A stretch of 64,000 nucleotides of DNA from Apus apus (Eukaryota; Chordata; Aves; Apodiformes; Apodidae): NCBI RefSeq assembly GCF_020740795.1, contig NC_067289.1:18930608-18994607 (forward strand), written 5' to 3'. The position numbers and the translations under genes are program-made. The notes beneath the pieces were generated by a model that did no database searches, was not told the DNA's origin, and was given only the letters and a program-made list of their open reading frames with translations. Shown here in pieces: positions 9,657 through 20,400 of this stretch; position 1 is the first letter of the stretch; each line of letters starts with the position of its first letter.

Positions 9657-9666
9657 GCGCATGCGC
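9657..9666. promoter_or_regulatory. Perfect NRF1 palindrome GCGCATGCGC
   Basis: An exact match to the nuclear respiratory factor 1 consensus, centred about 75 bp upstream of the TTC14 start codon. NRF1 sites in CpG islands usually sit close to the transcription start, so the TSS is likely between here and 9590. The site contains an ATG (9662-9660) in frame with TTC14. Confidence 0.75.
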
Positions 9667-9769
9667 GGGGGGAGGCGGCGGGGCCGAGGGCGGGCGGTGC
9701 GAGCAGCGCCCCCGGGGGGCAGGAGGACCGCGCCGAGCGGCGGCGGCGCCAGCGCCGAGCGGCCCAGGG

Positions 9770-9794
9770 CCCGGCCCGGCCCGGCCCGGCCCGG
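9770..9794 (+). repeat. (CCCGG)5 tandem repeat in CpG island
   Basis: Five exact copies of a pentanucleotide, 9770-9794, about 180 bp upstream of the TTC14 start codon. Dense CpG and self-complementary units make it a likely polymorphic and methylation-sensitive spot. Confidence 0.85.
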
Positions 9795-9960
9795 CCCCGC
9801 GGCGCCGCTGCGTGTTCAGGGGTCACTGCGAGAACAAGCGCAAACAAAGGGGCAAACACCACGGAGGCGCCCGCCGGCCACGCCAGCCCCGGCCGGCTCG
9901 GCAGCGCGGGGGGAGCGGCGGCCGTGCCGGTAGAGGGCGCTGCGGCCCCGCCGGGCGCTC

Positions 9961-9988
9961 GGGCGGGCGGGGCGGGGCGGGGCGGGGC
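9961..9988 (+). promoter_or_regulatory. GC-box (Sp/KLF) array
   Basis: A run of overlapping GGGCGG/GGGGCGGGG units, giving at least four GC boxes within 28 bp about 375-400 bp upstream of the TTC14 ATG. Four or more G-runs on the plus strand also give G-quadruplex potential. Confidence 0.6.
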
Positions 9989-10230
9989 CGGTCCCCCGGG
10001 AGGTGCGTCCTCCTGGGGGTCCCGCATCTCGCCCGGGGCTGCGGGGCTCCTGTCACCAGGGAACGGCCGCGACATTCCCGCCGCCCTGGGCTGGCTGGTC
10101 CCTCGGGCCGGCCCGTCGGATGGTCCGTCCCAGCGGAACCCGCAGGCGCCCGGCCCGCGCCGTCAGAGCAGCTGTCCTGAAACAGGGGACGGGGCAGTTA
10201 CCTCCGGAGGGATCGTGCACCGGCGTTAGA

Positions 10231-13200
10231 GCTGAGCCGCTAAAACAGGCCTAAGGGTTCAGCCTGCCAGCACGAACCTCACATGCCAGAAAGACACCGA
10301 AGTCAGGAGGCTCTTCATGCAAATCACCTCTTCTAGCTAAAGGAGAAAGGTGCTTAAAACCGGCTGGAATTAATCCAGGTCCGTTAGAAAGATCCCAGTT
10401 TTTCAGTCTTCAAGAATCATTTGTCTCTGGCATTGAGTTTAATAATTAACTTTAAAAGTGGAGGGGGAGGAAAAGAAAACCCGCTGCCAACAGCACAATG
10501 TTACTTCTGCCCTCAGTACAATGCTGAAGAAAAAACTGCGACCTGGCTGTCAGCAGATCAGTGGCACAAACTCCTCTAGGAAGCAGCTGAGAGGGCAAGG
10601 ATCGTATCAGACACTGGTCTCAGAAGCTCAGTTCAAAGCCAGCAGGGATATCACTGGTGTAGCAGACTTGGGGAAGACACTAGAAGGGCAAATTTGAATT
10701 TTATTTTCATTTCATGCCTCCTTGTTTTAATATAATGAAAGATAAAGAAGGCATAACACTAACTATACCAAAAAGCTGTCTGGATTTTAATTTAAAGTCT
10801 TCCTGATCTCTGTAAGACCAGGTGTGGGCTTGGATTTCTGGTTACCATGGTGGAAAAAAAACACACCCATAAACACTAGATGGAAATTTCTAGACATTAA
10901 GACTTACTAGAGATAGACTGAAATGGAAAGGTTAATGCACCTGCAAAGATCCAGTGCAGAAATGGAACCTTTCCTGGATGAGTCACCCTGCGAGTGCAAC
11001 ATCCTGAACTGAGTTGCACAATTACAAATAATGGCAGTTTTATTTGATGGAATGGTATTCTGAGGAAGAGTTAATTTGTGTTGCTTAGTAAATCTGAAGA
11101 GCTAGCAATAAAAAAGGTTGTTGGAAGCACAAACTCTGCTGGTGTAAGCATTTCTCCAGTCTAATATGCAGATACACAACGTGTACAAGACGACGTTATG
11201 AATAAATACTTTAGATGTGTTATGGCTTCTGGAGTTAACATACCAGCAAAAAATCATGGTGAGAGCTGAACCACCCATGATTATGGATTCTTTTTACAGA
11301 CATTCCATTCTATGAGTAGAAATCAATTGTATTTCAGGGAATTCAGAAGTTTATATCATATTAACACAGAGAATGTACACTAGTTGTCCCTGAACACGAG
11401 CGTTAACTTTGTATTTAAAGGGTTCTTTTGTTTAACTGGGCCCAACGGATTCTGAAGTTATCTAAATCAAACTAAAATGCTCCAAATAACTCCATCTTCA
11501 AAAACAGGTTTGCCAGAGCAGGATATGTGAGCATAAAAGTGTCATTTTCTTTTGTTTTTTCAGGTTATCGTAATGAACTCAGAAGCAAAGCAAGTCTATG
11601 GCATATTGTGCATGGTTCCACCTCACTCAGGGCACACACAAGCCTTTGCCATCCTTTTCTCTCATGGACACTGCCTGGCTATCCACTGTGGTTTAAAAAG
11701 TATCTTTGCATGTTTTCAGTGGTAGATTTTTATTTTTTTTTTCCCCAGTTTTTGCTTGTTTTACTTCAGTTACCCAATAGGGAATATTTTTGATAAATGG
11801 CTATATCAGCCACGGCACTTTAGGCATAGATAGTGCTAAACAGAACAGTATGGAATAAATCCAGGGGTATAAATAGAGCTAAGGAGAGCCCAGGCCTGAG
11901 GAGGAGAATGTTCCGTATGCTACAATGTCATTAATCCTCTGTTATACTGACCTAGGAACTGTGAGTGGGCAGGAAGTGTCCTGATTTCTGCAGGAGCAAG
12001 TGATAGAACACATTGCCTTGCTCAAAGAGAAGCATTCCAGGTACTCTGAAACCAGGCATGCCTGAATGAGTTTGTTGCAAATTTTGTGACAGTTTAGGTC
12101 AATGCATGGTAAAAGGCAGCTCCCCAAATCCATCCTGCAGCCTCTAACTCCCACAGTACAAAGCTGATGAATGTCCCCCCCTGCTAGCTTTGAACCCAGG
12201 GTCAAACAGTTACAGGACCCCTGAACAACCCAAAACTGTTAGGCATGATGGAATTTCAAAGTGGGTATATGAAATACTAAGCATCAAACTCCAGCAAGCA
12301 CAGTTTGAATGCAACAAGGTCAAGCTGCTTTTCAAACGTTCCCAACTATCCAATGTCAGTGGTAAAGCTTACAAGAAAATCACATGGATTTTGTGTCAAG
12401 AGCCACATTTTATCTCTGACAAAAAGATTAGATCCTCCAAGGTTGTGCTTGTCAAAGTATCATATTCTGCAAAGTTTGAAAAGATTTGAGATAAATTTTA
12501 GCCTATTGCAGATGGGAGGGAAATGCTCAACTGAATGTGTCCTTTGGGCAAAGAAAGATGAAGCTGATTGTACTAATGAGAACGAACATGAAGAGCTATA
12601 CTCCCAGCTGTGTTGTCAGAGATTTGGAAAATTCTGCCAAACCCAGTCCTGCTGCCCAGACTTTCTGCTACTTTATGCAGCATGTTCAAAGATTACATGG
12701 TGGATATCCAAGATATTAGTTTATCTCAAGTGTGATGTAGGGAAAGTCAGCACAAAGTACTTGCTAGCCAGGTGCTAGATCCACTTTGAGAAAAAGAGTA
12801 TCTCTACAGGCACAATCACCAGATATGATGGAGGAGATAGGAAAACAACACCAATTTCAGCTTGATGGAACAACCCAAGTCACAGCCATTCAAATATTTT
12901 CCTTTTTAAGAAGTTCATTAAGTCCAACTTTGCCATGATCTGTGAGAGAGAATAAGCTTTCAGTGACATGTAAACTCACCTGGAGATTCGCTGAGCACCT
13001 GCTGATGCTGTCGTAGATCTTTGCATTTCTCAGATTTCTGGAAAAGTGTAGAAAATGAATAGTCAGTTATATGTAATAAATATATAACGACAGACTGTGG
13101 AAATTGCCTGGGCTCTGAATTAACAATTAGACCCTGTTGGAATGCAACAGAAATAATAGTTAAGAAATGTCAGCTGAGAACCCTCTCTGACTTCAGGCAA

Positions 13201-14590
13201 TTTCTGTCCAACTGCAGGCAGTGGCACTGCTGAGCCTTTTTGTGGCTGTGAGGGTTACTGCTCGTGCACCTAGGGCAGCATTTCTGCCTGCAGGTTACTG
13301 ACGAGTATTTGAAAGTTTCAGGTGAGACTGAAAATGTTACTGAAGGAAACGTTGACACTGACTTTTTTTTACCTACATATGAAAAAACAGGGTGTTGCGA
13401 ATGAAGGTTTGTTTATTTGACTGGAACACCAGTCAGGCATCTTAGTGGTAATCATGACACAGATGATATGGATACACCCACCTGCACATCTTGCAACATC
13501 TCTATAAATCCTGCCTACAGAGCAAATGCCTAAGATACAGGAGGGTCTCAGCAGAAGGTATGCTGAGGAGACAGGTTCTTGTGGTTTTTAAATGAATTTT
13601 CCAGCTTCTAACATTCATATACTGATAGTATCTACAGCTTTATAGTACCAGAGTCATCCTGGTTTCTGAGTTTTGGAGTAAGTCATTGCAACACAATCAG
13701 CAATCACAACTTTCCAGTTATCTGAGTAGAGCATTACTTATAATCCAAAATTATATTGCCATCATATAGCAAAATATAGTAAAAATATTTTATGTCAAAT
13801 CTGCAAGCATTATAAAGAGATGTTTAACTTTAAGCATGCAACTACTCTCAGTTATTAAGTCTCACATACACAGTAGAACAGTATTCATGTTTTCATTGTG
13901 AAGTTCTTTCTCCAGCAATTCTCATCTTTCTGAATTGTCGTGGCACACATATGAACTTTCCAAAGGTGCTCAAAGAAGTCTCTAAAGTATTTTGAAGATC
14001 TAAACCAGCTGGAGTTCTTTTATTCCTAGTAAAACAACTTATTTCTTTTTTTGTATCTCATAGCCAGTTCTAATATTCCATTTGTGCAGCATGCATAATA
14101 AATACTGGCTAAAGAGCAATTAACTGCCACTGCTCATAATGGGGATTTCAGTGCCTCTGATGGATTTTGAACAAAGATTTTGAGGGTTCCCATGGACTTC
14201 AGCAGGTTTCAGGTCAAGCATGAAAGTCAGAAATCAGCCATTAACATTTCTGTGCTTGCCCTTCTGTCTACAATTAGGAAAGCATTAATTTCAATACACC
14301 AGTGCAATCAAGTGTCAAAGTCCAGACAGAGTTTGGCTGAAGCTGTTGAAATGTAAGTAATATACATCTGCTGATTTTTCTTTACATGCTTGTCTGATGA
14401 GGCCGTTATGCTCAAATACATAATGACAGGGAACAGAAGCTTTGAAACAAATGAAAATCTGAAGCAGAAACAAGAAAAAAGAAGGTAGCTTGAAATGTGA
14501 AAAAGCAGTATTTCTGTGAAAGAAAGTTGGGCAGGTAACAATCATGGACTTAGAGCAGAATTCAGGAACCCATGCTAAAAACTGAGCAAT
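10231..14590. other. Intergenic, no gene seen
   Basis: AT-rich sequence upstream of the TTC14 island. It has an octamer motif ATGCAAAT at 10317-10324 and an isolated TATAAATA at 11868-11875 in a G-rich flank, both possibly chance. The longest open frame (12305-12778, plus, 157 codons) has no recognisable domain, no coding bias I can see and no spliced neighbours. Confidence 0.6.
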
Positions 14591-14607
14591 ACCCAGAACT
14601 TCTCTCT

Positions 14608-14690
14608 TAAAAAAAACGAAACACAAAACAAACCAAAAAAACCAAAAAAACCAAACCAAAACAAAACCAAAAACAAACCCAAAAATCCAA
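14608..14690 (+). repeat. A/C-rich low-complexity tract
   Basis: Irregular (CAAAA)n/(ACCAAA)n sequence of about 80 bp. A simple-sequence tract or decayed retroposon tail; no retroposon body is recognisable beside it. Confidence 0.8.
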
Positions 14691-14699
14691 CCTCTAATA

Positions 14700-16930
14700 T
14701 TGTGTCCCAAATGAAATGCAAAGACAAACTGAAATAAAAATGATGTATTTCATTCATCTCACTTTTGTAGCATATTCTGACACTGATACCAAATTCTGGT
14801 TTTGAAGGTATTGGCAGCTAATTCATACAGTAGTGCCTAAGATGGTTTTAAAAACCATAAAAGTAGGTTAGGTATGTAAATTCCTTTGCAAATTCTGCCC
14901 TAAAAAAGGATAATAATTATTACCACAAATTAAGTTCTCATATTATGCAAATGGAATTGTTTGCTGTCAAATCTAATTACAGATGTAGCTGCTGATTGTG
15001 AGTGAGGAGTAAACATACACAATTAAAACAGTGATGTTTAAAACTCCCCTCTTGTAACTGTGATGATCTGCTCCTTATCAAACTGGAAAACATATGCATG
15101 AAGGACTGTGTGTACACATGTAGGAGAACGCTAAGTGGGAGAAAGAAATACAGATTTTTCCATCTGTACAAAATGTCAACATACTGTCTGTAAAAAAGCA
15201 TCAACAAAATCTTTCCAAGCACAGTTCACTCTGGTCAAATTCTAAACTGTACCTTCAGTGACAGTGAGAGTTAATCAAAGCTCCAATACAATGTTTCCTT
15301 AAGTTGAGAAGTTGGAAGGAAATTATGTAGCACTTTGAAAAATGCTACAAGGTTAATGCTAGATAGCACACATACAGTCAAGAGTCTGAACAGAAGGTTA
15401 ATAGGCCAGGAGAAGGTTGGTCCTGAGAAATAAGACTTCAAGCAGATGTGGTTCAACTCCCTTGTTGGCCCCCACTGCCTGAATGCACCTCTGAGAAATG
15501 TGACAGCTAAGGAAATAGATTATTGTCAGGTCCTTGTATGCAGTGTTCCATTATTCTTTATCTTCTACTTCTCTGACTTGGTTCTTAATCTCACAATGCA
15601 AATTTAGTGTTTTGCTTCTCTAAAACTGAAAAAGTCTACCTTGTGTTAGGAGTGATCACAAAGGACATCTAAAAAGTCCAAGGTACAGTTTTTCATCAAA
15701 ATGAATGAATTCAAATAATTCGCAGCATCCAAACAGCGTTTTGGGTCCTGCAACCCAGAAGAGGTTTGGAAATCTCAAAATGTGAGAAGTATTTCTCCCT
15801 AGACTGTAAGGATAATTTTGGCATTGAGTGCCAAGATCAGAGGAAAAGTCTTCCCTAACCAGAGCTAAGAGCACCTTTCTGTAAGGGGTGTGCCCCAGAG
15901 AAACAATATACAGTACCTGGTAGTCAGAAACTATCAAGTCTTTGACAAATGGTTTGCTGCAAAGGGCTGTCAAAAAAACACAAAACCCAACAACAAATAA
16001 AGGGAGTACATAGGACAGGGAAATTATAGGGGGAAAGTAGATTAAGATACCTGGTATCTTCAGTGGAGCTAAATGGAGGTATGAAAATACAGCAAGGGCT
16101 ATAATGAGAAGTCTAAGATTCTGTAACTGCAGACTCTGAGCAGCAGTAGTTTCCTGCTGGTACCTATAATGGGCCATAATCTTCTATATTCTACTTCAGA
16201 ATTGCATCTTGCACAGCTGGGAGATGAAACAGTCATTTGGTCTCTTTAGGAGCTATGTTAGAAGCCAGAATGAGCAGGAGGAAGCAGCAGCTTGGTTACT
16301 GTGATATACAAATCTTCTTTTCACTGGAAAAACATGTAATTGCCTTCATGCTTTAAAATAATGACCATAAAGAAGAAAAATATTTTGTAGAGTAAGATAA
16401 CAGTACAAGAGCTGGATAGCTTCAGTGATACCAGAATGGAGATGCAGACACTTCTTTGTAATTTAGCTGGAAAAAAGGAAAGCCATTATGAGCAAAAAAT
16501 CTGTGGACTCCTTAGGTAGAAAAATATACAGCATAAATAGTTTACATTTTAAGTGAGGAGCATCCCTTGGTGCATCAAGCTGTCATGCAGTTTAGCAGCA
16601 TGACACAACTTGGTGATTTAATGCTGGTTTCCTGTCAAAACCCAAAAACCAAAACAAATGAATTTTTCAGTGGAAAAAGCTACTGTTATCTTATACAGTG
16701 GCTCTCACAGCTGAAAAGACACAGCAGCAGGATGGTAGAAATTAAAGCCTATCAGCAGGTGAACTGTAGTTTGAACATGCCACTTCACAGGGTATCTCTT
16801 ATCTGCCTTCAGTTTCACTCATCTGTTTGGGCAAAATATACCATTACCTAAAACCTTAACCATGCTGGACCTCAAAAAGCAATTATAATGGAAGTTCACA
16901 TATTTTATTTTGAACTCCTGAAACAAGCAG
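14700..16930. other. Intergenic, no gene seen
   Basis: AT-rich sequence. The longest open frame here (15656-16177, minus, 173 codons) contains hydrophobic stretches but no family signature. It is only slightly longer than expected by chance in about 54 kb of this composition. Confidence 0.6.
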
Positions 16931-16934
16931 AGTT

Positions 16935-17480
16935 AACTTGGTTGCTCAGGTACATGAAACCAGCGAAGAGACAAACTGTCAGAGAGCAGCAAGGGCCACC
17001 AGACTGTGGAAGGTGAGCTGGGAGGTGAGCATGACAAGGAGGCCGGTGGCAGCAGTGACCCCACCAAGGACCTGGGATGTAGATCAGCAAGTCAGCATCA
17101 GCATCAATGCCGGAGACAACTATCAAGGTCAAACATAGCCTAGTGATCACCTCAGTGACAAGGCAGCACCAAGCCAGGAAGACCAACCGGCCAGTGGGCC
17201 TGGTCCAGGTCCAAGTTTGGAGATTAGAGCTCAGGGCAGACACAGCTGGATCATGGCTGGAAAGTAACTGGGGACAACAATAGTTAACTTTCTGCTTAAA
17301 ATCAACTCCCAAAGGAAGGGAAGGGCAGGCCCTCACTTCTGCCTTTCCTTACAGCAGTTCTTGTCCGCAAAGGCACCATTCTTGGGCTCAGCCCACTAAA
17401 CTGTTGGACTCAGGCAACTGAACTCCAGAGGGGCATGTACTAAAGGCCCTGGCACAAACTGATGCAGGTGCCTTGTATGT
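16935..17480. other. GC-richer block with splice-like signals, unassigned
   Basis: Composition shifts towards G+C relative to both flanks. On the plus strand two GTGAGC donors (17013 and 17025) are followed by a strong acceptor (pyrimidine tract, then CAG ending 17354). Open frames on both strands have no recognisable domain. It may be a lncRNA exon pair, an old LTR-type repeat I cannot name, or a conserved element. Confidence 0.3.
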
Positions 17481-20400
17481 GACTCATCAGCCAGTCCACA
17501 AAGCAGAATTAGGTGTTTTGCTGGAGAACTTCACACTTTTTGTTATGCTGCAGCTTGTTCGCTATTACTGGTCTTAGCAGTATATTGCCATCTGAAAAGT
17601 GAGTTTAGGTTGACTTCAAATGGTACCAAAAATATATTTTTTTTAGTTACTCAGTAGTGTTTATCCATGTCTGTTTTCTTTCCACTGTTTGCAATTCCAA
17701 AGGGGTCACATTCAGCAATTGATCATGAAAAATAGTCTCCTTGGATCAAAGAAAGCTACTGGGAGCTCAGTGCCGGAGTCAGAGTCACGTGGGGCCGATG
17801 AAAAGCACACACAGACACTTGACAGCTCAGTGATTATCCTGTAGTTTAATAACAACATGTTAATAATCTTAGAGTCATTATTCACTCCCGGGCACATGCT
17901 GTACTCCCGTGTTGATGTTAAAAAAAGCCCCAAACAAGCCACACCAAAGGACATTTCTACAGGGTAAAGTACACTTGAAACTTAAAAGGGTCCTGTCAAT
18001 GAAAATGGTCTCTTCATCTGTCCTAGAACACAAAACCAACTCATCAGAGAAATATTTTTGTGCTACTTCATGCTAGTCAACCCAAATAACTTGGGATATA
18101 ATTGCATAGATTTTTAGTTTCTAAATTAATACTAATGTGAATGTAATGGAATAACTTAGTCTTGGCATCAGATGAACACACTGTGGTAGCATCAGGAAAA
18201 ACTTCCCTGACACCAGTATCTTACTGGGTTGCAAAGGTTCCTGTGGGAAATCTGTCTTTGATTCATCTTTAGGTGACACACCTAACTGTGGCTTCCAACA
18301 GAGCTGGTAGTGCCAGAAGCAGCAGTAGCTTTTAGTATTTTTTTATCTGGGTCATCTGTGACTTGAGGTTCCAACTACTTTCACATACACTATCAAAGAG
18401 TCCAGAGTGTTTTGATTTTGTCTGAACCTGCCTGAACAACAGGTGGGATATTAAAACTATGGGAGGTTGTAATGGATTGTAAGTGTTTGATTTGGACTTT
18501 CTCAGTCTGCAAATTTTCCTTGAAAGTGTGTTTGGGTTCAATGGACCCATCTAACCCATGGGCAGGCTGCTTCTTCCCATGGAAGCAACTGAGCCTGTTT
18601 GGTGAAAATGGTCCCACTGGCACAATATGACAAAAGAAGAATGAGAAAATCATTATAAGGAGCTTTGACTGTAGCCAAAATCAGTGAGACACTTAGTGCT
18701 CCCATGAAGAATATTCTGAAGGACCAGAAGAGAAAGTCACTGAGTTGTTAAAAAGTAAATCTGGAAGGAAAGACATAATCTGCAAACTCACAAACAGCAA
18801 AGACAGATGTTAGTTTAAAAAGAAGTTAATTGTAGATTATATTCTAATACAAGCTCTGATTTACAAGGTTAAGAGTTTTTTGGGAGTACTCACTCAATGT
18901 AGATCGACATGCACAGATCTGGGGAGGTCGGACTGGTCTGAGGTCCTGTCGGGTCTGATCTGCTTTTGTGTGGATGTTGCTGCACCACAGCCAAGTGCTC
19001 ACAGCCAGCCCAGCCCCTGCTGCCACTTCATAAGACACACACAAAACAGACCAAAATTAAGGGGAGTTTGTGAGAAGGGCATGTCCTGATGCTAATAGAA
19101 ATAAATTATTTGCTGAAATACATTTAGTCAAGACTCTAAGTCTTCAAGCAATGATGTTTAAATAGTTCCCTCGGAGAATTTTACACTGTGCAGTTCATTT
19201 CTGCATCAGAGTTTTTATCTTACTATCCAGCTTAAATTTTCATTTATCCCCTCCTTCTGCCTCAGGACATCCTAAATAATTCCTCTTCCTTCTTGCTGCT
19301 TAGATTTATAGATACTTGGCAAGTTCATTGATTCTCAACCACTTAACCTTCCTTTCACCAACCTATAAATATTGATCCATACCAATCGTCCCTCTTTTGT
19401 CTATTCAAAAACCCCCTCAGTAGTTATTTCTGCTGTACACTGATTGACCTTCAAGTTGTGTGTGTAATGAGCTACCTAGAAATGCCTGTGTTCTGTCAGA
19501 GTTGTATGGAGGTGAGCAATTACCTCCTGCTGCAGGTTGCACAAGCACAGCCACTCCAACCATTTCTCAGTCCTTCACATTATTGCTTTCCAGATTTGTC
19601 CACCACAGTAAGTATGTATAACTTGAATTATTTTTCTTGGATAGATCACCCAGTATATTTCCTGAAGGAATCCAATTTTTGTTGCATTTTATCAAGTTTT
19701 TCAGACCAAGAAAGAGATTGTTTGTTTTTCAGTTTCTTTCTATTCTTTTTTCCAGAACTGATCCAGAGCACATCCAAAGCATAGTCAGGAGTTTTCATTA
19801 GCATGTGAGTTACTTCTTTGTCTAGGTTGTTGGTGACTGTATTTTCCCAGGAGCTACCACTGTACAATTAGTCACCTTATTCAAACCCAGCATTTGCCCA
19901 TTTATGACACTGGATCTTCACTTTATTCTTAGCTCACCATTAGCTTTTAAGAAATGAACAACTCCTTGGCTTACATTAAAAGGTATATAAATGGAATAAT
20001 ATTCCAGGAATAGAGAAAACTCCAGTTTTGGTGTATATATGCACAGATGTATTTATGATAATGAGTATGATTCACTACACAGACTGTAATTGTAAATTTA
20101 ATATTCAAAATTTTATAAATCAGTTTCTAGTAATATAGTAGGTATTGCAGCAGCTGCTGCCTCCAGGAATAGCTCAAGCAATCTTGCAGCCTTAGACATT
20201 ATTATAATATACTATGCAATTCTGCAGGCATAAACTGCCCTGGATGGTGAACCTTCTACAAATTCCCAATAAGAAGATTTGTCTCCCTAGTCATAGAATT
20301 TCTTCTATTTAGTATCTATGTACAAAAGAAGCCTGAAAGTCTACATTCCAGCCAGAGCAAATGAAATACCATCAAGCTTTTGGAAGCAGAGCTCATAGCT

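Larger units (their letters stand above)
9150..10210. promoter_or_regulatory. CpG island, TTC14 promoter region
   Basis: Sequence turns abruptly from AT-rich to strongly G+C- and CpG-rich from about 9.15 kb to 10.21 kb, covering exons 1 and 2 and about 620 bp upstream of the ATG. There is no TATA box at the expected place upstream of the start codon. It contains the NRF1, ETS and GC-box motifs listed separately. Such islands commonly start transcription in both directions, so a divergent plus-strand noncoding transcript is possible but not shown. Confidence 0.9.

Noticed and set aside
9557..10075. 172-codon minus-strand ORF upstream of TTC14
   Set aside because: The same GC-rich artefact. 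It is in a different frame from TTC14 and composed of low-complexity Pro/Ala/Arg.
9027..10229. 400-codon plus-strand ORF across the CpG island
   Set aside because: Pro/Ala/Gly/Arg-rich translation typical of stop-poor GC-rich DNA, antisense to TTC14 exons 1-2, with no domain.
10317..10324. Octamer ATGCAAAT as a POU-factor enhancer
   Set aside because: A single 8-bp motif without a neighbouring SOX site or conservation evidence.
12305..12778. 157-codon plus-strand ORF
   Set aside because: No recognisable domain, other ORFs overlap it in other frames, and its length is near the chance maximum for this much AT-rich sequence.
15656..16177. 173-codon minus-strand ORF with hydrophobic stretches
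   Set aside because: It resembles a membrane protein only by composition. No family motif, splice context or promoter; conservation data would be needed.
16905..17336. 143-codon minus-strand ORF
   Set aside because: Lies in the GC-richer block and mirrors plus-strand ORFs. Cys/Leu-rich with no domain.
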